64,000 nucleotides of DNA, from assembly GCF_010015585.1 (NCBI RefSeq), contig NW_022985067.1:1462526-1526525 (forward strand), in the 5' to 3' direction. Below the pieces are notes generated by a model. The model did not search any database. It saw only the letters and a list, made by a program, of their open reading frames with translations, and was not told the origin of the DNA. Both the position numbers and the translations under genes were made by a program. The DNA is from Eremomyces bilateralis CBS 781.70. Taxonomy: Eukaryota; Ascomycota; Dothideomycetes; Eremomycetales; Eremomycetaceae. Of the stretch, positions 1 to 10,145 are shown one piece after another (position 1 is the first letter of the stretch; each line of letters opens with the position of its first letter).

Positions 1-261
1 ACTGTTGGCTCGTCCGGGCTCTAGCCTCGGTAACCCCCCTACCAGCAGGCACATCCCTCCAGTTTGCATCAAACCCTTCACCATCCTTCCCACTCTTCGG
101 ATTCATCCAGCGGTTCTACTCGCCTCCGAACCGCTCTTCGCCCCAATGCAATATCGAGATGCCGTATGAATGGCTAAAAAGGTTTGTATACGTATATTTT
201 CTTTTTCATCAAATCTTATTCGACGAATCAAACGAGGGAAGCCATTCTTTTCCCCTCCTCG

Positions 262-306
262 GACAGATGTTGCAATGACAGATGTTGCAATGACAGATGC
301 TGCAAC
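262..306. repeat. Three-copy 15-bp tandem repeat
   Basis: The unit GACAGATGTTGCAAT occurs at 262-276 and 277-291, and a third copy with two changes follows at 292-306. It lies in non-coding DNA and looks like a young minisatellite duplication. Confidence 0.85.
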
Positions 307-477
307 GGGATTCATGGCTTCAGCTTATTCTGCATTTAATTGATTGCTCTTATTGGAATGCCAAACCTAGGAAAAGCCAATTGCCCTCCTTGTGCAATAT
401 TGTGCGTACGGAGTAGAAAAAGACCGGCTGGCGGTTCGAGGCATTCCTACCTTTATAGCTGGCCTGGATAATTATTG

Positions 478-485
478 TATAAAAA
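478..485 (+). promoter_or_regulatory. TATA-like box of the GH114-like gene
   Basis: TATAAAAA stands about 200 nt upstream of the ATG at 683 and is followed by a pyrimidine-rich leader, as is common for secreted-enzyme genes of filamentous fungi. The assignment rests on position and sequence only. Confidence 0.4.
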
Positions 486-682
486 GCTCATTAGTTCTCT
501 TCATTGGAGTCTATATCCTCCGTTTCATACTCCAAAAGTACAGCTCCGATTTCCTTCAGTCACTCCTTTCTGATTTGAGCATTGTTCGGAGAACAGTCTC
601 CTTGCTGCAGGCAGCCATAAGGCCATCGTTCATCGTCATTCCTTATCTGCTGTATTGTTAACAATCCCCCCTGGTATCCACC

Positions 683-1574
683 ATGCTAGGCTCTCTGCTA
701 GTTGCATCTACCCTCCTTCCATTCGTCTTGGCTGGCGAATTATGGCAGCCGATACAGCGATCCCGTTTCCAGATCGTCCTGAACCGGCCTATGAAGGTAG
801 ACCCTCAAGGAAATGTCTCTCCGGACGCCACAATCTTCGATATCGACCTGTTTGACAACGATCCGACGACGATTGCCACGCTGAAGGGTCAAGGAAAAAA
901 AACCATCTGCTACTTCTCTGCTGGGACGTACGAGCCGTACCGTCCAGATAGCCGTCAGTTTCAGAGAAATGATATGGGGGCCCGACTCCCGGAGTGGCGG
1001 GATGAGAAGTGGCTCGACGTTAACAGCCAGAATGTCCGCAAGATCATGGCCAACCGTATTCAGCTTGCTGCCGATAAAGGCTGTGATGGGGTTGATCCAG
1101 ATAACATGGGTATGTCTTCCCACGTTTTCCATTACGACTTGGAGATATCTAACTATCACAGATGGCTACACGTATCGCCGCAACGGAGTGAGCCTCCGCA
1201 AAGCCGATACTGTCAAATACATGCGTTTCCTCTCCACAGAAGCCGAGAAGCGTGGCCTCTCCATCGGCCTCAAAAATGCTCTTGACATCGTCGAGGATGT
1301 TTTACCCTTTACCCAGTTCGCCGTGAACGAACAGTGCGCAGAGTACAAGGAGTGCGACGCCTATCAACCGTTTCTCGATGCTGGCAAGCCGGTCTTCCAT
1401 ATCGAATATCCGAAGGCCGCGCCCCGGATCAGTGGGAAGGATGTGCAGAAAGCATGCGAGGATAGATTTACTGGAAGTAGCATGGGAAACTTCTCGACCG
1501 TTTTGAAGAATTGGGATCTTGATGGATGGGCGGCGTTTTGCGATGGGAGTTCCGCCGAGACGGCCGTTTTGTAA
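683..1574 (+). CDS. Secreted GH114-like glycoside hydrolase (endo-alpha-1,4-polygalactosaminidase family)
   Basis: Two exons (683-1109, 1162-1574) joined across a 52-nt GT-AG intron give a 279-residue protein. Residues 1-17 (MLGSLLVASTLLPFVLA) form a signal peptide, so the product is probably secreted. The splice restores the GVDPDNMDGY block, the acidic signature of the GH114/TM1410-like TIM barrel; upstream lie FDIDLFDN and KTICYFSAGTYEP, and downstream FHIEYPKA supplies a second conserved acidic position. Family members hydrolyse alpha-1,4-linked galactosamine polymers (the known fungal enzyme Ega3 acts on galactosaminogalactan). The length fits a lone catalytic domain; unlike Ega3 I see no transmembrane anchor. 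Substrate is inferred from family only. Confidence 0.88.
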
Positions 1575-2392
1575 AGACAATGGTTTGTTTATGTTCTCAT
1601 TCTGTATTATTATCGCCCTTTTCGGACAGACAAACGGATATGATATGAGTAACTAAAAGGCGCACTCGGGAGCAGATATGATATGAATTTCATCGCTGGT
1701 ATTTATCGGTAGCTGGAGTGCTTCGATTTCGAGTGATCTCATTGGATCGTCCCCCGATGCCATGCATCCTTCATCTCAATCCTCCCAAGTCCCAACCCTT
1801 TTCATTCATCTTTCATCATCATTTAATCCAGTCGCCACCGAGACATTTGGGAACAGTATTGATGCTCGCAAGTCCTTCCGATTTAGACATTCTACGCGTC
1901 TAAAATGCTACCGTAAGGCTCATAGACCTTCCCTTATGGCATCCGTTTCAAGCCACATGACGAGGCCTTGCTAAGGCTCTGGCAAGGCTGACCGCTGCGC
2001 TCTTGGCGACAAAGTCATGATCGGCGGAATATGGTGCTCTCAAACTCCCATTTGCAGTTAGACGCCGACCGAGAAGACCGATATGTGGGTATTCCCCATT
2101 GCAAATTCCAATTCCTGTAGACTGTTGTGCAACTATTCGTATGGTAGTATATACGCCTGGCAAGGCAGGAAGAGCAAGGTTGCACAGATGCACATCGATA
2201 CTTGTTTCGATCAATTGCGATGTAGGATATCCGATATCACGTAAGAGCTCGAAATTCCAAGATATGCATTATTGAGGCACTTTGCGACCTTAAATATGCG
2301 ACTCTGATGGACGTGGTGCTTGGCAATCACTGCTGCCATTGACCTTATCCATTTGTTATAAAGGGAAGTCGCCTCCTTGATCTTCTACGGCT
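1575..2392. other. Intergenic region between the GH114-like and FAD-oxidase genes
   Basis: About 0.8 kb with no credible coding signal. It carries the 3' flank of the GH114-like gene and the promoter of the FAD oxidase gene, including a TATA-like element at 2356. Confidence 0.6.
2356..2363 (+). promoter_or_regulatory. TATA-like box of the FAD oxidoreductase gene
   Basis: TTATAAAG lies 37 nt before the first in-frame ATG (2393). A start site about 30 nt downstream of it would leave almost no leader for that ATG, which favours the next in-frame ATG at 2459 as the true start. Confidence 0.4.
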
Positions 2393-4594
2393 ATGGAGTC
2401 ACTGCACACCCGTTTGTCGCTAGTCACTGTGGTATTCCTGTTGGTATATACTCTCTCAATGCTCATATCATCGTATAATTCGGCCCTGGTCTGCCTGGCC
2501 TTCTCCTTACCGACTCTTTCTTTGGCAGGTGGTCACCCTCATCACGCTCGCGAACGGTGCTCCTTCGGTGATCGCTGCTGGCCCTCATCCCAAGAATGGC
2601 GGACATTCAATAAATCTGTGTCGGGCCGTTTGATTGCAAGTGTCCCAGCAGCATTACCCTGTCATGACCCGGATTTCAACGAAGGTGACTGCCAAGCTGC
2701 CCGGACAGGGTGGGAGGACAGCTTTTGGCGGACAGGAGAGCCGGGCGCTTATAGCGCAATTGTCTGGGAGATGTGGAATGATTTATGTCTCATCAACGGC
2801 ACTCAGGAAGAGAGATGTGGACAGGGCATCGTTCCGAAGTTGTCGGTTGATGTTCAAACGGTTGAGGATGTGCAGAAATCTGTCAACTTCGCCATGGAAA
2901 AATATCTCTATTTGGTGGTCAAGAACACCGGACATTGCCAGTGAGTTATCCTGAACAGTTCGAACGGCACCTCTCACATGTGGGCAGTTTAGGACGCTCA
3001 AGCGGAAAGGGGGGCTTCTCTATCTGGACACATAACATGAAGGGTCGAGATTGGCAAGACTCTTTCGTGCCGAAAGATGCTCCGGCTGGAACGAGTGGCA
3101 TTCCTGCAGTCACCCTTCAAGCAGGAGAACAATGGAGAGGTATGCCAATTTATATAGGGCTCCGTTAGCGAGCCGCAAAAGCTAACCAATGCAGACATAT
3201 ATATCGATGGCTCGGAGCGGAACCGTATCGTGGTTGGAGGATCTGCAAGGACAGTCGGTGCCGCTGGTGGGTATCTTACAGGAGGCGGTCATTCTCCATT
3301 CGCCCACTTCTACGGTCTTGCGGTCGATAGTACGTCAATTCTCTAGGATCAGAGGCGTTGGAAAGACTAACACAGTATAGATCTACTGGAAGTTAGCTTG
3401 GTCACAGCCACCGGTGAAGCCAAAATTGTCAACCAATACACGGATCCCGACTATTTTTACGCGGTACGAGGCGGCGGAGGCAGTTCTTGGGGAGTGATCA
3501 CGTCCGTGACATACAAAACTCACCCGTCCCCGTCCCACATGCACGTGGGACTTGTCCAGTTCAACGGAACGGACGAGGCCAGTCGTCGATTGATTCTTGA
3601 AAAGGCCCTTGCCGCCATTCCTAGCGTCACGGAAGGTGGCTACATTGGATATGGCGTCCAAGACCAAGGCTTTCAAGGTCTCTTCTCTCAAGCAAATGCT
3701 ACTAACGATACTTTCACGAAGGCCTTTGCGCCATTTTTTGAGATAACCCAGCTTCCTGGAGTTAGTGGTCAAGTGTTTGGATTCAAATTGCCATCCTGGC
3801 GGGCCTACATCGATACTTTCCTTACGGATCCGAACATTGCAACAAACAATGTCGATACCACTAGACTCCTGACGAAGAAAGTGCTCCAAACGAAGAACAA
3901 AGAGCTGGTAGACTTAGCATTCAGTTACGAAGGGGGCTGTGGTTTCAATTTTAGTAAGCCATCCTGGATACTGTCGCACTGGACCACAACCATCTACTGA
4001 AACTAATCGATCAATAGTCGGCAACGTCGCCCAGGCTGAGCGGGACAACGTGGCAACGCACGACATCTGGAAAGAGAGCCACACTATCTTCAGCATCGGA
4101 AGTAACTACGAAGACGATGCTCCAACACCGGAGAAAGTTCGCAAACGACGCCAGACCTTAGAGATTAGCAAACGCTTGACGGAGATCGTAGGGGAGGACG
4201 GTGGAACATACATCAATGAAGCCAGCCCGTAAGTGAATCTGGGTTCCTTTCTCGTCCGTTCTCGTATTGGCTGCCCCAGCTGCATGCTCGTTAGCATTAT
4301 GATCTCAAACAAATGAGTACCGGCGTGATGCCTAATTCGCAGATTGGAGATCGGAGTCGCTTGTTTGAGTGGTCTCCTACGGTGGACGGTTCCGCCTTGT
4401 CGTCCTCGGCTTTGATACTTGAACAAAGCTAACACCACGCTTCCAGGTTCGAGCCGGATTGGCAGAACGTGTTCTGGGGTGCGAAGTACAAACGCCTCTT
4501 GAAGATCAAAAGAAAGGTCGACCCCACCAACTTGTTCGTCTGTAACCGCTGCGTGGGTTCAGATTTACTGTTTGAGCCATGGTCCAAACTTTGA
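2393..4594 (+). CDS. Secreted FAD-linked oxidoreductase, berberine-bridge enzyme family
   Basis: Six exons (2393-2940, 2988-3139, 3195-3329, 3381-3953, 4018-4228, 4447-4594) keep one frame and give 588 residues. The order is typical of a fungal FAD_binding_4 plus BBE protein: CFGD-like CWPSSQEW entry motif, KNTGHCHLGRSSG (its His is the usual covalent FAD site, and the motif exists only after splicing), GGYLTGGGHSPFAHFYGLAVD, AVRGGGGSSWGVITSV, and a C-terminal BBE region ending WGAKYKRLLKIKRKVDP. Where bicovalent members carry a flavin-binding Cys I read GGSARTVG, so flavin attachment may be monocovalent. The ATG at 2459 starts a cleaner signal peptide than the one at 2393. Such enzymes oxidise sugars, alcohols or secondary metabolites; the substrate is not deducible. 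The last intron (218 nt) is unusually long. Confidence 0.9.
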
Positions 4595-5468
4595 GGGCCA
4601 TTCTCTATTTCCGCGAATCGGAGTCATGGTGATAAAAGGGCACGGAACTTCTTCCAGAAAGTAATACGAGTGACAGTTCGGTTGTCAACCCATCCATTAA
4701 TGGCCCCTATTATGTTTCCAAATATGTAATCTAAAAAACCTTTATTATTGTTGAGTTTCAAGGGAGACGTCTGAACCACGGTGCCGTGAACTTTGCCATT
4801 TAGCTGGACTTGGCGGCAATGGCGCAACTTTCTGTCAGAGCATAGCGAATATTTCATACAACAGCAATCGACCTTAGCGAAAGGGGGATGCAGAAATGCC
4901 ATCGAAATGTTCGAGTTTGTGGTACTCTTGGGCAGCAACACGTGCTGGAATGGTCAGGGGGCGTTCTTGGTCGCTTAAAGAGTCCTCCTGAAACCTCACT
5001 CATACACTTTCAACTTCAACTTCGTCATCAAATCAGCTCAGGACCGCCCAACTCCGTGTGCTAGCAAGCACATATTCCGTTTATGTCTTCACCCATTATG
5101 CGACGCATTAATGGCCTAGTAGGTTCCGGATTACCGGATATGAAGGATTGTCTGCATCAAACCGTCAGGTACTCTCGGCGGCAACGGTGAGAGGAGTGGG
5201 TGTAGGTAATGGCATCCCAGAACTTCAAAAGGGCTAGCTTTCGCATATCACGAAGTATTTCTTAATCACCAACTTCAAATTGCTTACGATTTTGGGTCTC
5301 GCACTGTTCTCTCTCCTTAACCTGTCGTTTTCTTTACTCCATTCGCTTCTCTCGCGCAGGTCGCCCGCTATACTTTCCTTTAGGCCAAGCCTTAATTGCC
5401 TTTGCAAGTCGATCTCGCGATTTATTTGTCATTTTTTCTACCCAGAAATCCATTATTTATAGTTAAAT
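4595..5468. other. Intergenic region
   Basis: About 0.87 kb between two plus-strand genes. The right part is AT- and pyrimidine-rich and is the likely promoter and leader of the secreted-protein gene at 5469. No coding or repeat feature was seen. Confidence 0.6.
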
Positions 5469-6842
5469 ATGGCAAAGTATGCAGCTTTGTTGAGTGTTTT
5501 GATTGTGATGGTGTCCGCACGGTAAGGATTCCACATATTATGGCTTTGGCTAGTACTATAATGCCTCTTATCTCACACCTCTTCGTAGCTTCAATCAAGA
5601 ACAGATCCCGATTCCAGCAATCCAAGCTGTCAACGGTGGCGACCCTGGTGAAGCCCCAACCATCGCCGGTGCAGCCATAAGCGACCTCCTCGGAGCCGCC
5701 AATGCTTGCAACAAGGTACGTACTCCTTACCCCATTCGAGAAGACCGTGACTAAACTTTTCTTAGCTCGCTCGAGGCGATCAAATCCTAGGCCAACTGGG
5801 TAATGGAGCTGATGCTGTTGCCGCAGCCCAAGGAATCGTTGGGGCTGAGAAGAACTTCAATCCCTCCGCAGCCGCTATCCCAGTCATCTGTGGAGACCCA
5901 GCCCTCCCGTCCAATCCGCTCATTCGCGGAATCACCCCATTGATTGATCCTGACGTTGTCGGCTCTGATATCGCAAATGCACTTGCAGCGCAGACTCTGC
6001 AGAATCCGCTCACCGCGAATGGCAAAAGCGTGGCTCAGTTGCTCCAGGAGAATGGGTTCTCGAATTTCACGGTGCAAATGCCCGATGAGTCAACTACGGC
6101 GATCGAAGCGCAAGCTGCTGGCGGAGAGGCAAATCAAGGCCAACAGATCAATGAAAACCAGAGGCTGCAGATCAATGGCAATCAAGGCCAACACAATGAC
6201 ACGAATCAGGGCCAACAAAACCATGGCAATCAAGGCCAGCAAAATGACAGGAATCAGGGCCAACAAAACAATGGCAATCAAGGCCAGCAAAATGACGGGA
6301 ACCAGGGCCAACAAGGCCAGCAAACGGTCACCGTGACTGTGACTGAGACTGAGGCAGCTGCCTGCACAACTGCTGCCGCGACCGCCGCCGAGGCTACCGC
6401 CACAGCTCCTGCAGCTCCCGACCAAGCAGCAGGCAATGGCGGCAACGGCGGCAACGGCGGCAACGCAGGCGTCCAACAAAGCACCATCGCCGGCCTCGAC
6501 TTCGGCCAATGCGTCCCAACGATGAAATTCGAAGGCGGGCTCGGGGGGCGCCCCGCGACGGAGTTCACCTTCCTCCCGATCGACCCGCTGTGCGCGCAGG
6601 GGCAGCAGGAGGCGCTCAACCCGAACATCATCACGAATCGGATCTGCGACCAGCTGACGAACGTGTGCGGGGCGAACGACGCGGCGAAGGCGGCGTGTCG
6701 GGAGGCGCAGGCGGCGATCGAGGCGCTAGGGACGAGGGATCAGGGGACGGCGGATGCGTGGAATGCGGAGTTGGGGTTTGGGGGTGCGGCGGGAAGGGTG
6801 AGGCGAGGCCGGATTATGAGGAAGCCGATTTCTCGGGGGTAG
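5469..6842 (+). CDS. Secreted protein with Gln/Asn-rich tandem repeats
   Basis: Three exons (5469-5521, 5589-5715, 5766-6842) give 418 residues. Exon 1 encodes only a signal peptide (MAKYAALLSVLIVMVSA). The mature protein starts ARFNQEQIPIPAI and continues with a conserved-looking domain of about 150 residues (ACNKLARGDQILGQLGN, AEKNFNPSAAAIPVICGDPA, GFSNFTVQMPD) that I associate with secreted Pezizomycotina proteins often annotated under misleading names. Then follow a tandem Gln/Asn/Gly repeat, a Thr/Ala-rich stretch, a GNGGNGGNGG run and a C-terminal region with three Cys. No catalytic motif and no clear GPI signal are visible. A cell-wall or extracellular-matrix role is plausible but inferred. 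Confidence 0.82.
6178..6322 (+). repeat. 42-bp coding tandem repeat (Gln/Asn/Gly)
   Basis: Inside the secreted-protein gene the DNA repeats with a 21-bp sub-period and a 42-bp higher period, encoding alternating NQGQQNDG- and NQGQQNHG-like heptads. Codon-level similarity between units points to recent unequal exchange, so copy number may vary between strains. Confidence 0.85.
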
Positions 6843-7180
6843 AGGTGGTCTGGCTACAGATGGCTCCCGGTGCGATAGAGCCGCGGAAATGACCGTGTGT
6901 TCGAAAGGAAAGGGGTTGTTGTTTTCCGACGGAAATCCAACAATGTAGGGTACCTTAGTGTTGAATCCCTGCTAAAGAGATGCTTTACATCATTCAATTG
7001 AAACGCATGATCTACAACTTCGGTGCCGTCGCGGAACGGCATGCTCTGGGTATCAATTTCAAAATTGGTGTACAGCTTAGGTAGGGTAAAGTATCAAAAC
7101 GACTGAACCTTCGCTCTAAAAATGCCATGTGCCGGAAAAAAGAGAATACAAACCCTGGGTATCAACTTATGAAAATAAAA
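6843..7180. other. Convergent 3' flanks
   Basis: About 340 nt between the stop codons of two genes that face each other. It presumably holds both 3' UTRs; no distinct terminator was recognised. Confidence 0.6.
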
Positions 7181-8792
7181 TCAAGGGCCTTTGGCCTCGT
7201 ATATCAGGCCATTGCAGCTCAACACCGTTCCAAGACCCTGGTGGATTTCGACCTGGAATGGCTGGAACGGGACTCTTTCACCATCGATGCTAATGTATCC
7301 GTCCTCCTGATTCTTCGGGATGAGGCGGTACGCGACCACCTTCTCGTAACTCACGTACTTTTGCTGAAACCAGGTGTCGTTCGCAACTGCTCCCATGCAT
7401 TTGAATGCCTGCAGCCGCGGGACGTCGCTGTACATCCGCACGAGATCGATATGGCCGTCGTACGGGAGAGAGGCAGGGAATATTTTGGTGTCGGGAGCCA
7501 AGTAGGCCATGGTGCCTGCAATGAACATGGCCATCTTGTCTTCGGGATTTGTCTCCCACGACTCGGGGATTGGGTCATTGATGGTGCCAAATCGAAGCGG
7601 TGGAAGTGGTGCATCTTCCCCTACCGCCGGCCGCTTCCATGACTTCTCGATGGGCTGCGTGGTTTGTTCTAAATAAAATGACTTGATGTCCTCCTTATCC
7701 TTGATAGCTGTGCAGATGGCGATGTCGCAGGGGTACGTCGCCTTGCGGAGAATGCGAGTTACCATTCCGTACGTAAACCGTTCGGCGCCCATCCAGCGGA
7801 GATGCTCGGTCGCGAGGTCGGATTCGGCAATCTGGCCGTATGACTGCGAAAGGAAGGAAAGGGTACGTTGATCCCCCTGTGTGATGGACATCAGGTCGAG
7901 GGGTGTCCGTACCCCCTTGACGACTCTCAACGCAGCTAGGCTCGGGCTGTCTGTGCCAGCGAGATTTAAACTCATGGAGTTTCCGCTACCGCAGGGAAGT
8001 TGGACCACGGCAATTTTCGACAGCGCATATGCAGCATTTGGCTTCTTTGCAAGGCCGTTGAACACCTCGTACGGAACGCCGTCCCCGGAGCAGCACGCTA
8101 CCACATCCCATGCCTCAACGTCGAGGGCTTGCGCGATCTCGACGCCATGTCCATGATATTCCGTTTGTTCCACTGAGATTGTGCAACTAGCCCCAGCAAA
8201 GATCGGCTCGATGTCTCGAAGGTAGTATTTCGCTGCTTTTCCTTGTCCTCCGAATGGATTGATGATGACTTTGATGCGCTTGTGCAATAGCGCCTTGCCA
8301 TAAGCAAGGCTCAGGAGGCGAGCGACCCACGTTTCCACGTTGTCCAGGGCAGTTTTGTCAATTTGATATGATGTGAGTATAGGACGGGCCGTGGAGGAGG
8401 TGGGATGTACGGCGTAGGTGATTGTGACTTGGGTTGACATATGAGACACCCAAAGGATGTCAGAGTAGGGAATGGACTTCGTAGGGGAACGGGCTAGACA
8501 CTATGAGCTCCTATGCGACCCAATGTTAGGCGCTGGATGTAATACGTACCGCGACGCTTCAAGGGTAAACCGCAACTGCTGGTCCTCTTTGTGACAGGCT
8601 CATCCTCTGCCAAATGTCAGAATCTGAATCTCGACTCCCAGGGATGGATTTATTACCTAGTACTAGTAACGAGTCTGTTCCCAAATTCAGAGTCGCGCCT
8701 TTGCCCGTCCGGAGCATCAAGGTAATGTCCCCGGAAGCATCGGGAGGATGCGCTGCTGCTTCCGGGCTGGATTCATGGAATGGATTCGCCAT
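7181..8792 (-). CDS. Sphingoid long-chain base kinase (Lcb4-like, DAG-kinase catalytic domain)
   Basis: On the minus strand three exons (8792-8657, 8606-8550, 8493-7181) with introns of 50 and 56 nt give 501 residues, the usual length of fungal Lcb4 proteins. Start MANPFHESSP is the first ATG in frame. The short middle exon supplies SSCGLPLKRR, and the third opens RSPTKSIPYSDILWVS, the family's N-terminal linker. The catalytic domain shows IINPFGGQGKA (about residues 142-152), the nucleotide-binding SGDGVPYEVFNGL (from about 200), LPCGSGNSMSLNL, and C-terminal DGHIDLVRM and DGYISIDGERVP. It phosphorylates sphingoid bases to their 1-phosphates at internal membranes. Assignment to LCB kinases rather than ceramide or DAG kinases rests on this motif set. 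Confidence 0.92.
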
Positions 8793-9902
8793 CGCGACAA
8801 CCGGATGTATCAACACTATCCGTCTAGAGTAAAATGTCTACGAAGGCAAACATCCTCAAAGGCGATCTTCAGTCTTCTCCTTAGAAGGAGAAGGTTCTTG
8901 GAATCATCATAACTGGATGTAGTACCTCAGGACAAAGCGCTGCTGCTTACGAAATGGAAGTCACATTGGTCGTAATGTAACTTAGGATCTGTAATATGAC
9001 CAATGAAAGATGATATATAGAACATCTCAGGTGACTAATTGTATTTATGCCTGAGTGCCTTGTGATCCATTCAGATTCAGGTTCCAGATGACCTGGATGA
9101 CCTGGATGACCTGGAGTCCAAATGTGTTTGTGTTCAATTATCAGTTAGTTTACCGAAACTACATAACTAGTTAGTTACCGAAACTACATAGTTAGTTAGT
9201 ACTGTAACTAGAGGGCGGTAGCAGTCGAAGGGTCGTATTTCATTCCATCAGACTGCAACCAGACGATTACCTCCTCCCTGAAAGCTCCAGTGCTCTGCTC
9301 TCGACTGTCACATTACACAAGGGAATCAGTTCATCAGTGTCTTGAGTCATTTCATTATAATCATGGTTGCTAAACCTTCGTCATCTTTTCGGTTAACAGG
9401 TGTATACAATATGCGCCTGTTGAACTCTCCCTCTCGTCCGCTTTCCGTACCAAAGTCTCATTCGCTGGCAGCTCCAACGCTACACAGCTCCACTCTAGCT
9501 GCAGCATCTAAGCAACCGTTGGTCGATTGCATGAACGCCAAAAAACTTGTCATCAACGCATTCTTTTTTCAGATCCAGCCTCCAGTTGACTGGATGGCGC
9601 GAACCTCGGATGCGCTAGAGGAGTCGTGCGACTTCCTTACATATATCCAATGCATAAATCGTCTCTGGTGTCCCGCTCCGCCCGTCTCTTAGTAGCGGAT
9701 GCATTCATGCAACTTCCCTAATATGGCCGACCTGCATTAGCAGCAGCATCGACAATTCGCAGTGTCGCCACAACGACGACTTGATCCAGCGTCGCATCAG
9801 GATCTACGGCAAGCTTCAACGCTCGTATCGTGACTTAGTCCAGAGGGGTAGCTCTATTCGGTTTGGTCAAATGCCATTCCGGACGTTTCGGTCCATTGCT
9901 GT
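8793..9902. other. Intergenic region with short repeats
   Basis: Contains the kinase promoter, a 9-bp tandem repeat (9088-9114) and a direct repeat around GTTAGTTACCGAAACTACAT at 9150-9200. A plus-strand open frame at 9363-9692 has no recognisable domain and weak coding character, so it is not called. Confidence 0.5.
9088..9114. repeat. Short ATGACCTGG tandem repeat
   Basis: Three head-to-tail copies of ATGACCTGG in non-coding DNA upstream of the long-chain base kinase gene. No function is suggested. Confidence 0.8.
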
Positions 9903-10145
9903 TCAGTCTTTCTTTCGAGCGCTAAGTGTAAATCTCCTCCGGAGCTTGTTCTTTGTTGGCGACATGGGCGCCTGGGCCTCTACGGGACTTCCCGGAGTCG
10001 AGGATGAGCTGGCGGTGCTGCTGCCGCTTCGAGAGCTTGAGCGTTGGATGGTTTCGTTAAGGATGTCGTCCAGGCTAACATTGCGGTCAGAGAATATGGG
10101 CGCGACTGACGTGTCGATATGTTCGGTGAACTTCGATGAAGCCAT
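9903..10145 (-). CDS. Small Ser-rich basic-tailed protein, unknown function
   Basis: A single-exon frame of 80 residues starting at a true ATG. It reads like a real small fungal protein: an ordered N-terminus (SKFTEHIDTSVAPIFSDRNV, SLDDILNETI), a Ser/Thr-rich low-complexity middle, an SP/TP-containing stretch (APMSPTKNK) and a basic end (KLRRRFTLSARKKD) that could be a nuclear or phosphorylation-regulated tail. I recognise no domain. The antisense frame over the same bases is longer but has no protein-like composition. Confidence comes from composition alone. Confidence 0.5.
   Translation of the reverse strand: MASSKFTEHIDTSVAPIFSDRNVSLDDILNETIQRSSSRSGSSTASSSSTPGSPVEAQAPMSPTKNKLRRRFTLSARKKD

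Larger units (their letters stand above)
1..682. other. Intergenic region upstream of the GH114-like gene
   Basis: No protein-like reading frame continues across this stretch. It holds a short 15-bp tandem repeat (262-306) and, from about 475 on, the presumed promoter and leader of the gene that starts at 683. Nothing else is recognisable. Confidence 0.6.

Noticed and set aside
9150-9200. TTAGTTAG-type motifs here and near 13,200, 25,050 and 29,155 considered as telomere-like or transposon-end repeats.
   Set aside because: Units are not the fungal TTAGGG repeat, do not form arrays and have no consistent boundaries; likely simple-sequence drift in AT-rich DNA.
9363-9692. Plus-strand open frame of about 110 codons (MVAKPSSSFRLTGVYNMRLL).
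   Set aside because: No domain, no convincing splice continuation and ordinary intergenic composition; chance is a sufficient explanation.
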